Part shown: piece after piece, positions 55,245 through 64,000 of the stretch
Layout of the letters: each line of letters starts with the position of its first letter
Numbering within the stretch: position 1 is the first letter of the stretch
DNA from: Bacteroidota bacterium
GTDB lineage: Bacteria; Bacteroidota; Bacteroidia; UBA4408
Length of the DNA: 64,000 nucleotides
Assembly (NCBI GenBank): GCA_016721765.1
Contig: JADKHO010000001.1
Span: forward strand, 732,001-796,000
Direction of reading: 5' to 3'
Translations under genes and position numbers: made by a program
The notes under the pieces: model-generated
Seen by the model: the letters and a program-made list of their open reading frames with translations, nothing else
Database searches by the model: none
Told to the model about the DNA's origin: nothing

Positions 55245-57170
55245 CTATTTGTAATTAAGGATAGACGTAATTTTCGAAAGTCTAAGGTGATTCAAAAATT
55301 CAAGCGTTCTGTCAGTTGAAAGAGAATAACAATTACAATTGTTGTTAATAAATGTTGCTAAATTTTGGTTGCTAACCGGAAGCCAGCTCCAAATTTCAAT
55401 TAAGTGCTTTTTGTGTGGAAACTTTTGCAGTAATTTATTTTTTGCCTTTGAAATTATCAAATCTGCGCTATGATTATTAACATTCATTTTGCATTCTATA
55501 AGTAGCGCTTCTTTCTCATTGTCAATTATAACATCCATTTCACCTGCTCCGGATTCTATACTCCAATCCTTGTTAATATATGAATTAAATTTAATGTATT
55601 TAGTTGCAGCGTAATAACTGATTAGTTCGAGAATTATTCCTTTAGAGTCGGAAATGAAATTTTTCTTTTGCTCAAGCTCACTTATAGCATCTAATTTTTC
55701 AAAGACTTCTATCTCTCCCTTTTCGGTGATATATGTAATTTTTAAATCAGAAGTGTCAAGCGGAGGAAGGCTTTTCTGTTTAGATAAATATTTTGCCAAA
55801 TAAACCTTAAATTCATTTTTCTGAACTTTTTTGGTAGCTAGTTTTAGTAGTCGTTTGTTTTGATACTTCTTGATAATTGCTTCGGCATGATTATATTCAC
55901 TTCCTGAGAAACCTGAATAGTCACCACAGCAATCATAAAAAATCATCCAACCGCTTGAGTAGTGTCCTGCTGAAGCTTTAGCATCAATTAAAACTCCGAA
56001 ACTATAGTCGTTTCCATTTTCTTCCTCGCGTGGATGAATGAATTTACAAACCATTACTTTGTCAAATTCTCGCTGCTTATTTAATAAGGCGGCTGTTCCA
56101 GCTAACAATGTAATAAACGCAGGAATACCATTATGCATTGCAGTAGTTTCATTATTGACAATTTCAACTGGGTACCAGTAGAGAATCATATCTAGTTCTT
56201 CTTCGAGTGATAGATCAATTGAAGTTAGATCGGATTTAGTTAAGAGGTTTTCAAAAAAGGATTTTGAAAATTTAGCTTTGTGAATTTGAAAAACATCAAC
56301 CCCTCTTTCCATGAAAAAATTATACTTTTTTTCTAGTGGGCGAATTATTTCACTTTGTATTCTATAAAAGTAACTATCAAAACTGGTTTGTTTTTCAAGG
56401 TCGAAAGATTTGTTCATCATATTTGAAAACAAATCTTCTTGGGATTTTGGGTTTTCAACATGAGGTTTGTTATACACATAATCTCTCCAGCTATCAGATT
56501 GATGAATATTTTTTAAACTCGACTTTCTGTACTTTGTCGTACCAATTACTTTGTGCCAAACAAATTGAATAGTGTACTTATATCCTTCAAGGTAAGTATC
56601 TCTTTCTTTTTTAGAAGGCCACCATTCTTTTAATAATTGACCTTCATAGGCTACTGGGCCATTATTTTTTATCTGATTAAATAATATATATAAACTATCA
56701 ATTAATAATAATTCTGTTGCTGAATCTTTAGTTATTTTAAATGATTTCTTTATACTATAACAATTTGAAAATATTTTTTCAATAATACTAATAACGTCTC
56801 TCTGAAAAGGGAGTGCATTTGCTTTTAGTTCAACAAAAGAATTTGATTTAGATATAGGTTTATAAAGCCGGTAAATATTTTTTAATAAAATGGTTTTTTC
56901 GCAAGAGTTGGGTAATTTTTCAACGTAAACAACTTTGCCTAAAGCTCGGCTCAAAAGAAAATCACTCTTTATACCTAGTGAATCGTCACTGGCAATAGAA
57001 TCGAAGATAGCAGAAAACGCACAGTCCAAGAAATATTTATAACCTCTAAATATTTCTTCATTAATGACTTTACCATGCTCTTTCTTTAACCATGCTCCGA
57101 ACTCATCAAAAGTACAGGCTATTTGAAATATTTTGGCTGTCGGAATTGTTCTGTCTAATAACCACTTCAT
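55245..57170 (-). CDS. Large protein with C-terminal PD-(D/E)XK nuclease, next to HerA remnant
   Basis: The 641-residue protein has a long, mostly helical N-terminal part with no recognised family, a middle part with DYSFGVLIDAKASAGHYSSG, and a C-terminal nuclease fold near 540-600: ESGAGEMDVIIDNEKEALLI with the Asp, then IECKMN with the E-x-K, followed by a helix and IWSWLPV. The expected activity is DNA cleavage. It lies directly downstream of a HerA-type ATPase gene that has lost its 5' half, and nuclease-HerA pairs are known defence or repair modules. Since the ATPase is broken, the pair is probably inactive or the nuclease now works alone. Confidence 0.6.
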   Translation of the reverse strand: MKWLLDRTIPTAKIFQIACTFDEFGAWLKKEHGKVINEEIFRGYKYFLDCAFSAIFDSIASDDSLGIKSDFLLSRALGKVVYVEKLPNSCEKTILLKNIYRLYKPISKSNSFVELKANALPFQRDVISIIEKIFSNCYSIKKSFKITKDSATELLLIDSLYILFNQIKNNGPVAYEGQLLKEWWPSKKERDTYLEGYKYTIQFVWHKVIGTTKYRKSSLKNIHQSDSWRDYVYNKPHVENPKSQEDLFSNMMNKSFDLEKQTSFDSYFYRIQSEIIRPLEKKYNFFMERGVDVFQIHKAKFSKSFFENLLTKSDLTSIDLSLEEELDMILYWYPVEIVNNETTAMHNGIPAFITLLAGTAALLNKQREFDKVMVCKFIHPREEENGNDYSFGVLIDAKASAGHYSSGWMIFYDCCGDYSGFSGSEYNHAEAIIKKYQNKRLLKLATKKVQKNEFKVYLAKYLSKQKSLPPLDTSDLKITYITEKGEIEVFEKLDAISELEQKKNFISDSKGIILELISYYAATKYIKFNSYINKDWSIESGAGEMDVIIDNEKEALLIECKMNVNNHSADLIISKAKNKLLQKFPHKKHLIEIWSWLPVSNQNLATFINNNCNCYSLSTDRTLEFLNHLRLSKITSILNYK

Positions 57171-57254
57171 GTTCTTTATAACTCAAATTAATTTTCTGCC
57201 TGATGCTTGTTTAGTTCCGTGCCTTTTAAATTTATTATATTCATAGGAACGTTT

Positions 57255-57905
57255 CTAAAACTTAACTTCAAATTCTTTTTCTTTAAACCAGTTTTTACTT
57301 ATTTCATTATTGTCACTTTTGGGTTTTGGGTTTGCTTCATTCACCTTAAAAGTTGTTGGAAGATTAACAGCATGTCCAAAAATAAGCGCGTGTTGGGTTG
57401 GTATAGATGGCATGCGTCTCAATATAGTTTCAGAAATATGAGGTGTGATTTGTCTAATGTGTGACAAGTCCTCCGGGTTTTGAATTCTATGAACAATAAA
57501 ATTACTGCATTGTGATAAGACAGTTTTAGATAATTCACTTGGTCGCTGAGAAGATATAAGAAGAAACATACCATATTTTCGACCTTCTTTTGCTATTCTT
57601 TCAAAAATTCTGTTCGCATCACCAAAAACTTTTCCGGCATCTGTAGAAATATATCTGTGCGCTTCTTCAAGAACGAGATTTACGGGAAATGTATTTCTTT
57701 CTTTTGCAGCACGTAACTTCTCAAAAATCATTCTAGATAATACACATGAAATTACTTCAACCATTTCATCATTTGCGGAATTGAGATCAATAATAATTAC
57801 TTGGGACTTCTTTTTTTTCTCACAAATAATGCTCCAATTGTTATCGTCAGATGAAAGCAGAGATTCCAAGTTGTCAATTCTTGTCTTAATGTTATTTATT
57901 GTCCG
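57255..57905 (-). pseudogene. HerA-like ATPase, 3' half only
   Basis: The open frame begins after a TGA at 57906-57908 without a clear ATG; a TTG at 57869 is possible. The 217 codons encode the C-terminal half of a HerA/DUF87 hexameric DNA translocase: VIIIDLNSANDEMVEVISCV, Walker B VNLVLEEAHRYIS, the switch SSQRPSELSKTVLSQCSNFI and VHRIQNPEDL. The N-terminal half with Walker A is missing. A NACHT gene cassette starts immediately upstream, but removing it does not restore the missing half. Confidence 0.75.
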
Positions 57906-57913
57906 TCAAATCA

Positions 57914-60216
57914 TAATGTTTTGGTTTAGCACTGTCCATTAAATGCCCTGTAAGGGAAGTACAAACGATGTGTGACCGCTTTAAGGAGCAACATCGCTGT
58001 GTACCTTGTTGTCGATATCCTTATTATATTCATTAAATATTGTATCTTCCAAGGATTTCCAGTCTGATTCTATAACAACAGCACTTGCAGACTCTTTGCA
58101 CTCAAGTAAAAGTGTGTATATATAAAAATAGTCTTTTATTATCTTGAACAACTCACCAAAGTCCTGCTTACTCCATTCTAATATTTCTTCCAATCCAACT
58201 TCTGATAAAATGATTTGTGAAACATCATTAGTCAATTTAATATACTCATTTTGAGTAGGGAAATTTTCAGGATAAATTTCCTCCAAGTGTTTCAATTTTT
58301 CAATAATTTTGCTTGAGTTTATGCTAAATAAACTGTTTTCTTTTACAGCCTCAATGAATAATATGCTTTGTGAACATGCTTTATTGTTTCTTAATTCCCA
58401 CAAAGTTTCCTCATGCTCACTAAAAACTTCTTTATATATATGTTGATTTGGAAAATTCCTATCCCTTTGTAAAGGAACAATAAAAGTATCTGCTAATACT
58501 GCAAAGTCATATGAAAAATCTGAATATTTAGATGGTTCTTCTCCTTCTTCCTCATTTTCTATACTTCCAAATTTTGTCAATGTATATAAGAAAATAAAAT
58601 AAAATGAGTGAATTAGCCTTAGTTGCAATGGAAGATCCTTATGATTTTCTTTAATTAGTTCAAAACATTTTCTAAATAGGATTTTAAACTTTTTTGTATT
58701 TTTTTCACTAGGAAGTTTTAAGGCCAGACTTTTTAAAAAAACATTAATGGCAATCGGATCTTGAATAAATCCTGATAGTAATATAAATACGTATCTCCAT
58801 TTTTTATTATCACCAAACTTTTCAATTGTTGGAAATATCAAATCATTTCCTAAAGATAGCGATTTTGAAAAAATAAAGTATGCAGTAAAATATTCTTGAA
58901 ATGTCAAATGGGAGAAAGAATACTCGTTGGCAACTCTATTCACAAGAAGACCTTGCTTTCTTAGAAGATCATTTTTCAAAAACAAGTCAGAACTGATTCC
59001 CTTAAATTTTTCCTTTGATTCAAGGAAAACATTTATCTGCGAAATCAAATCATCATAAGAGAAAAACAATTTATCCTGAATGAAGTTTTTGTACGCAATT
59101 TCAGACAACAAAATTTTTTCATCAAATGGGTCAAGAAGAAAAGTATTATCTTCGGTTTGTTTGGTCTTCCACCATCTTTCTAGCCAGACATCAATTGCTT
59201 CCTTGTATAATTCGTTTTGCTGTCTTGGGATTCTAAAGTTTTTATTGTACATTAAGCACATCAAGGTTAGTAATACAGGTGTCCTAGATAATTCTTTACT
59301 AGCACTGTTGGCATTTAACTCTTTAATAAAAAAGGGCACTAATTCAGGCTTGTTATCTTTTTTAAACCATAAATTAACAAACTCTTTAACCTGAGTGTCA
59401 TCAAATAGTGTGATTTTAATGTCTTTAAAATTTCTAAAGGAAAAACCTTGGTTGTAAATATTTATTCTGCATGATATTACAAACCTGTTTTTGTCATACT
59501 CATCACAGAAATTTTGGATAGAGCTGTACATACTTGGCATAAGACTCTCTGGAATCTCATCAAAGCCATCAAGTAAAATCAATAAGTCGCCTTTCTCTAG
59601 CAGTTTTTCAACTGATGTTTCTGGTTCAGGAAATTTTAAAATTGTAAACATCTCAACAACTAAATCTTTAATTGTTTTTTCCGAGTTCCTTAGGTTTTTC
59701 AATTCCAATAATATTGGAATTGATCGAAACTTTAAATTGCCCTTTTTGCCTTTTAATGCCTCTAATCCTATTTTTTTCAAAAAAGTTGATTTACCATTTC
59801 CCGGGTAGCCTATAATCATTAAATTTTTATGTTCGTTTACAGAAACAAAGCCATCGAGGATCGCTTCATTTAATTCCTGATTCCTTGAGGCAAATTCAGA
59901 TTTGACTTTTTCCCTATCATACTCCTGTATTAATTTTTTATCCAATAGGTGCACCTTCACAAATATTTCTTCTAAGTCCCAAGGTTCACTCATCCCCAAA
60001 ACCTTTATTTTACCATACAGCCTAATATATTTCTTCGAATATTCATCCGAAAATTCATATATTTTTTTTGAATGCTACTTTTTGTATACCTACCGCTTTT
60101 AACTAAACCATCCCAGATTGATGAAAGACTCCTTTCTGCAAGGTCAGCAATAGTTTTGGATGTTAATTCATGAAAAATGTTGTCTTCCATTTTATATTCA
60201 ATTTAATGTTTTGGTT
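57914..60216. repeat. 13-bp direct repeats flanking the NACHT gene
   Basis: TAATGTTTTGGTT occurs exactly at 57914-57926, between the NACHT stop and the HerA remnant, and at 60204-60216, 13 bases upstream of the NACHT N-terminal start. The spacing (2290 bases) encloses the whole gene. The outer copy is followed by a TTACCG-CCAA-CGGTAA inverted repeat. Confidence 0.5.
57981..60190 (-). CDS. NACHT NTPase (bacterial NLR-like), frame interrupted at an A8 run
   Basis: The main frame (57981-59999) encodes a NACHT ATPase: Walker A IIGYPGNGKST, Walker B LLILLDGFDEIP, sensor FVISCRINI, then helical repeats. The N-terminal 61-codon frame (start 60190) encodes a helical domain and stops at 60005. In the main frame the sequence before 59999 reads KKIYEFSDEYSKKYIRLYGK then IKVLGMSEPWDLEE, which continues naturally in both directions. 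The two frames join if one A is added to the run of eight A at 60062-60069, giving about 737 residues. This is a mutation, a sequencing error or -1 frameshifting. NACHT proteins of this size are known anti-phage proteins. Confidence 0.7.
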
Positions 60217-60589
60217 ACCGCCAACGGTAATACACCCGAAACAACGTTGCGCATATCCAACTATAATGAAAGAAAGTCGAAAGTTGCATCTGATTGATTA
60301 AAATTTAACGTTCAAAAGTGCTATAATACCTTATCGCCCTAAACAAACAAAAAATAATTCAAATTGTCAATCCGTATTTATACCTAGAAAAAAGACTCGT
60401 TTTTGCATCAAAAAAAATCAATAAATGTATCTGTAAATCAAAGCTGTCAATTATTACCGCGTTTTGGAATGGAAGACCCTGAAATTTTCGTCAAATAAAC
60501 AAAAACGTCAGATTTCAAAAAACCAGGCGCAAAAATCTTCAAAAGGGAGCCACTCAAAATCCTCAAAAAATGCCCCAGTTTTTTATAAA
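60217..60589. other. Intergenic region without genes
   Basis: Apart from the inverted repeat just beyond the 13-bp direct repeat, no frames, tRNAs or clear hairpins are seen in this stretch. Confidence 0.4.
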
Positions 60590-60727
60590 TCAATCCAAAA
60601 ACTCCCTTTCATCTAATATTTTCAATAGGTTAGTGGAAAGTGGGACTAATTCAATTGCGAATTCATGATCATAATTATTAGGGTTGGGAAAAACACTCAT
60701 CGATAATGGGGTCAACAAGCTCTTCAC
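60590..60727 (-). pseudogene. Remnant of a T9SS sorting domain
   Basis: The minus strand reads LLTPLSMSVFPNPNNYDHEF, then AIELVPLSTN and a stop at 60590. MSVFPNPNNYDHEF-IEL closely matches the start of the adhesin's sorting domain at 14461-20862 (MNVYPNPNPYHSEFSVEL). The rest of the gene is gone. No gene is seen in the further stretch to 60897. Confidence 0.6.
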
Positions 60728-60897
60728 TTATTCTGAATCTGGTTGCAGAAATTCGTTTAGAGCCGATTTTTCTGCAAGTCTCACTGTATTAGGTGTACAA
60801 TGAAAAATAAATCTAATTTTAACAAATGAAATCTGTCAACCTATTTCAGTACAAGACATGAGGCATAAAGATAAAAAAATAAGAACAAAACAATAAA

Positions 60898-62880
60898 ATG
60901 ACAACACATCAACAGCATATTAAATTCATTTGGGATATAGCAGACTTACTGCGTGGCCCCTATCGTCCACCGCAGTATGAAAGAGTAATGCTTCCTATGA
61001 CAGTTCTTCGACGTTTTGATTCTGTATTAGAAAAATCGAAATCGGAAGTATTAAAAGAATTTGAAAGCTTAAAAGTCAGGTATAAAAACGAGATTCCTCC
61101 CTCAATTTTAAGTTCTAAACTCGAAATGATAACTGGGCAAAAATTTTACAATACCTCTCCTTTTACCTTTGAAAAATTAAAGGGAGCGCCAGATAGTATT
61201 GCACAGGATTTAGCAAGTTATATTAATGGATTTTCGCCCAACGTGAGGGAGATATTCGAGTTTTTCGATTTCGAGAAAGAAATCTTTGCGATGAATGACG
61301 CCAATATTTTATATCTCATTATCTCCGAATTTGCAAAGATTAATTTACATCTCGTAACAAACCGTGATATGGGCTTGATCTTTGAAAATCTTATTCGCCG
61401 TTTTAATGAATTGGCCAACGAAACTGCAGGAGATCACTTCACACCTCGTGAAATTATTAAGTTGATGGTGGATATATTATTTAATGATGACGATGATTTC
61501 CTGAAAGGCAAATCGGTAATCAGGGAGATATTAGATCCTACTTGTGGTACTGGAGGAATGCTTTCAGAAGCGAAATCTCATGTAACAAAAACTAATGAAG
61601 ATGCTATTCTGGTTGCATACGGACAAGATTATAACAAACGTGCATTTGCAACAGCCGCAGCTGATTTATTGATTAAGTATGATAGCACGGCAAAGAAGGT
61701 TCAACCAGATACGATTCATTTTGGAGATACCTTGGTTGATGACCAATTTCCGGATAAGAAATTTGACTACTTGATTGCCAATCCTCCTTTTGGCGTGGAC
61801 TGGAAAAAACAAAAATCACAGATAGATCGGGATAAAACAGGACGTTTTGAAGCTGGTTTGCCTCGTGTGAACGATGGAGCCTTATTGTTCCTGCAACACA
61901 TGATTAGCAAATTTGAACCTTACGAACCATCGAAGAAAAAATATGGCTCCCGTTTGGCAATTGTGTTTAGCGGATCTCCTATGTTTTCTGGTGGGGCGGG
62001 TTCTGGAGAAAGTGATATTCGTAAATGGATTATCGAAAATGACTGGCTGGAAGGTATTATTGCGCTGCCAGAACAAATGTTCTATAACACAGGTATCACT
62101 ACATATATTTGGGTGTTGACCAATCGAAAATCAAAGAATAGAAAAGGAAAAATTCAATTATTCAATGCCAGGGAATTTTACATACCAATGCGTAAAAGCC
62201 AGGGGAACAAACGACGTAAAATTGGGGAGGGTGAGGTAGATGATGGTATTATTCATGTAATGGAGCCCGATCAAATAAAAGAAATTGTTGCGGAATACGG
62301 GCAGTTTGCAAATTCGGCAAATGCTAAATTGTTTGACAATGAGGATTTTGGTTTTACAAGGGTTACAGTTGAGCGCCCATTGCGCCTAAAATACCAAATG
62401 ACAACAGAGCGGAAATCTGTCTTTTTAGATGCTTGTCCACATTTGTTGGATGATGTACAGGCCATTGACAAAAAATTAGGGCAAGAAGTGTTCATGGATT
62501 GGAACAAGATATTGAAAGACATAAAAAAAATAAGCAAACAAAAATGGTCTGCGAGAGAGTTGATTGTATTCCGCAAAGTGTTTACAGACAAGGACACGAA
62601 AGGCGCAAAAGTGCTCAAAGGAAAAGCGGACTTTGAAGCTGACCCAGATTTAAGAGATTTTGAAAATATTCCTTTAAAAATAAACATTGAAGCATATTTT
62701 AAAAATGAGGTATTGCCATTTGCCCCAGATGCCTGGATGGATCGAACTAAAGATAAAGTAGGTTACGAAATCAATTTTAATCGATACTTCTTTAAGAATT
62801 CGCAAAATCGATCATTAGAAATAATCAATAAAGAATTGAATGAGATCGAGAAAGAAATTTTAGAATTATTAACTAAATGA
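60898..62880 (+). CDS. hsdM: Type I restriction-modification methyltransferase subunit
   Basis: It transfers methyl groups to adenine N6 in the host DNA and forms the core of the type I complex. The 660-residue protein has the N-terminal HsdM domain (WDIADLLRGPYRPPQY, MTVLRRFD), QHFTPRE-like GDHFTPREIIKLM, SAM motif ILDPTCGTGGM near 212-222 and catalytic LIANPPFGVDW near 294-304. The C-terminal 150 residues include the usual helical region that contacts HsdS. The stop overlaps the start of hsdS by four bases. The restriction subunit hsdR is not in the window and should follow. Confidence 0.92.
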   Translation: MTTHQQHIKFIWDIADLLRGPYRPPQYERVMLPMTVLRRFDSVLEKSKSEVLKEFESLKVRYKNEIPPSILSSKLEMITGQKFYNTSPFTFEKLKGAPDSIAQDLASYINGFSPNVREIFEFFDFEKEIFAMNDANILYLIISEFAKINLHLVTNRDMGLIFENLIRRFNELANETAGDHFTPREIIKLMVDILFNDDDDFLKGKSVIREILDPTCGTGGMLSEAKSHVTKTNEDAILVAYGQDYNKRAFATAAADLLIKYDSTAKKVQPDTIHFGDTLVDDQFPDKKFDYLIANPPFGVDWKKQKSQIDRDKTGRFEAGLPRVNDGALLFLQHMISKFEPYEPSKKKYGSRLAIVFSGSPMFSGGAGSGESDIRKWIIENDWLEGIIALPEQMFYNTGITTYIWVLTNRKSKNRKGKIQLFNAREFYIPMRKSQGNKRRKIGEGEVDDGIIHVMEPDQIKEIVAEYGQFANSANAKLFDNEDFGFTRVTVERPLRLKYQMTTERKSVFLDACPHLLDDVQAIDKKLGQEVFMDWNKILKDIKKISKQKWSARELIVFRKVFTDKDTKGAKVLKGKADFEADPDLRDFENIPLKINIEAYFKNEVLPFAPDAWMDRTKDKVGYEINFNRYFFKNSQNRSLEIINKELNEIEKEILELLTK

Positions 62881-64000
62881 GTATGAGCAATTATTTAGAT
62901 TGGCAAAGTAAAATTTCTTCAGACCGTGAAATCGTTCCATTATTCTATGTTGCTGATTATCGGATTTCTCCAGTGGATAAAATACCGCAAGACAATGAGG
63001 ATTCAGTAAAGCTTTGCAATTATACAGACGTTTATAAAAATACTTATATTACTTCTGACATTGAATTTATGGAAGGCTCTGCTTCTGATAATGAAATAGA
63101 AAGATTTTTGATTAAGGATGGCGATGTTTTAATTACAAAAGATTCTGAAAGCTGGAATGATATTGGAATTCCAGCAATTGTTAAAGGCGATTTTGAAAAT
63201 ATCACGATATGCGGCTATCACTTGGCTCTTATGCGACCAAAAGAAAATTTAGTAATTCCGAAATATCTTTTTTATTGCTTTGAATCAAAACAGCATAGAC
63301 TACAATTAGAAATTGAAGCTACAGGTGTAACTAGATTTGGTATTCCCAAAAATGCTATTGCAAAATATAAAATTCCCTTACCAGCGCTTTCGCAACAAAA
63401 CAAAATTGTTGATTATCTTGACAAAGAAGTATCTAAAATAGATTGCTTAATTGATAAAAAAATAAAGCTGCTTGCCATTCTCGAGGAGAAAAAAAAAGCT
63501 GTTATCAACCATGCAGTTACTAAAGGATTAGATCCCAATATCCCCTTAAAAAAATCTGGAATTGAATGGTTGGGGCCAATTCCCAAAAATTGGGAATTAC
63601 AGAGATTGAAATTTTTAACGAAAAAAGTTGGAAGCGGTGTTACTCCGTCTGGGGGTTCTGTAGTTTACACAGATGAAGGTGTATTATTTTTAAGAAGCCA
63701 GAATATATATAATGATGGGTTAAGGTTTGATGATCAGACCTACATACCTGAAGAAATTCATGACGATATGAAATCCTCTCAGTTAAAAAAGGATGATCTA
63801 CTTTTGAATATTACCGGCGGCTCTATTGGGAGATGCTACTATTATGATTTAGATATAGAAGCCAATGTCAATCAGCACGTTTGTATTTTACGTGTAAATG
63901 AGAAAGTACTTTATAAGTATCTGTATTTTTCTATTATTTCATTTATTGGTCAATTTCAAATTGATTTATTACAGTATGGCGGTGGAAGAGAAGCGGTTTC
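62877..64000 (+). CDS. hsdS: Type I specificity subunit, 3' end outside window
   Basis: The frame starts with ATG at 62877, overlapping the hsdM stop (ATGA), or at the second ATG at 62883, and is open to the end of the window (374 codons). A first target-recognition domain (about 1-155) ends in IPLPALSQQNKIVDYLDKEV, and a conserved coiled-coil spacer follows (IDKKIKLLAILEEKKKAVIN). A second domain then starts GIEWLGPIPKNWELQRLKFL, with NITGGSIGRCYY. This two-domain layout sets the bipartite DNA target. The end is cut off by the window. Confidence 0.9.
   Translation, partial: MSMSNYLDWQSKISSDREIVPLFYVADYRISPVDKIPQDNEDSVKLCNYTDVYKNTYITSDIEFMEGSASDNEIERFLIKDGDVLITKDSESWNDIGIPAIVKGDFENITICGYHLALMRPKENLVIPKYLFYCFESKQHRLQLEIEATGVTRFGIPKNAIAKYKIPLPALSQQNKIVDYLDKEVSKIDCLIDKKIKLLAILEEKKKAVINHAVTKGLDPNIPLKKSGIEWLGPIPKNWELQRLKFLTKKVGSGVTPSGGSVVYTDEGVLFLRSQNIYNDGLRFDDQTYIPEEIHDDMKSSQLKKDDLLLNITGGSIGRCYYYDLDIEANVNQHVCILRVNEKVLYKYLYFSIISFIGQFQIDLLQYGGGREAV

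Noticed and set aside
57914..60216. Idea that excising the NACHT cassette would restore a complete HerA gene
   Set aside because: The sequence beyond the outer repeat has no HerA-like frame; the missing half is not at the junction.

Overview
The window is low-GC DNA from a member of the Bacteroidota, most likely an uncultured Bacteroidia, Chitinophagia or Saprospiria-type organism. The evidence is several large secreted proteins ending in type IX secretion (T9SS type A) sorting domains, Bacteroidota-style promoter boxes (TAnnTTTG, once with TTTG 19 bp upstream), almost no Shine-Dalgarno sites, and small GIY-YIG and tRNA-tail debris between genes.

Layout. 1-933 is the 3' end of a CotH-kinase-like secreted protein. 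934-14460 is an accessory island: a decayed HEPN-like gene; an Avs-like protein (Mrr-like nuclease, STAND NTPase, helical repeats; 1949-5791); a tightly packed four-gene plus-strand operon (6014-10890) encoding a 4-TM protein, a membrane-anchored TIR/deoxyribosyltransferase-like protein, a nuclease-STAND protein and a helical partner; then three minus-strand genes including a PD-(D/E)XK nuclease. 14461-22513 holds two T9SS cargo genes, one a 2133-residue adhesin-like protein. 22812-26798 looks like a small integrative element: HTH-RecA-like ATPase, MerR-like regulator on a divergent promoter, small ORF and large serine recombinase. The recombinase reading frame runs through the terminator of tRNA-Phe and into the tRNA itself.

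26810-46827 is mostly chromosomal housekeeping: cysteine desulfurase, M1 aminopeptidase, biotin carrier protein, AsmA-like protein, heme genes hemA and hemC, a decayed hemL not noted by ordinary gene finding, hemN, a response regulator, a CoA-disulfide-reductase/rhodanese fusion, a DinB and WYL-regulator pair, and small secreted proteins. 47221-49911 is another T9SS cargo. From 49912 the DNA is accessory again: a GIY-YIG cassette followed by the 3' half of a tRNA, a decayed gene, a two-gene operon whose larger product resembles cholesterol-dependent cytolysins, a nuclease gene beside a HerA-type ATPase remnant, a NACHT ATPase interrupted at an A8 run and flanked by 13-bp direct repeats, and a type I restriction-modification locus (hsdM, then hsdS running off the end).

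The strongest candidates for new biology are the 6014-10890 operon, the NACHT cassette with its slippery A8 site, the cytolysin-like gene pair, and the repeated T-arm-like tails followed by terminators. Functions of the defence-type genes are inferred from domain architecture only; no search was run.
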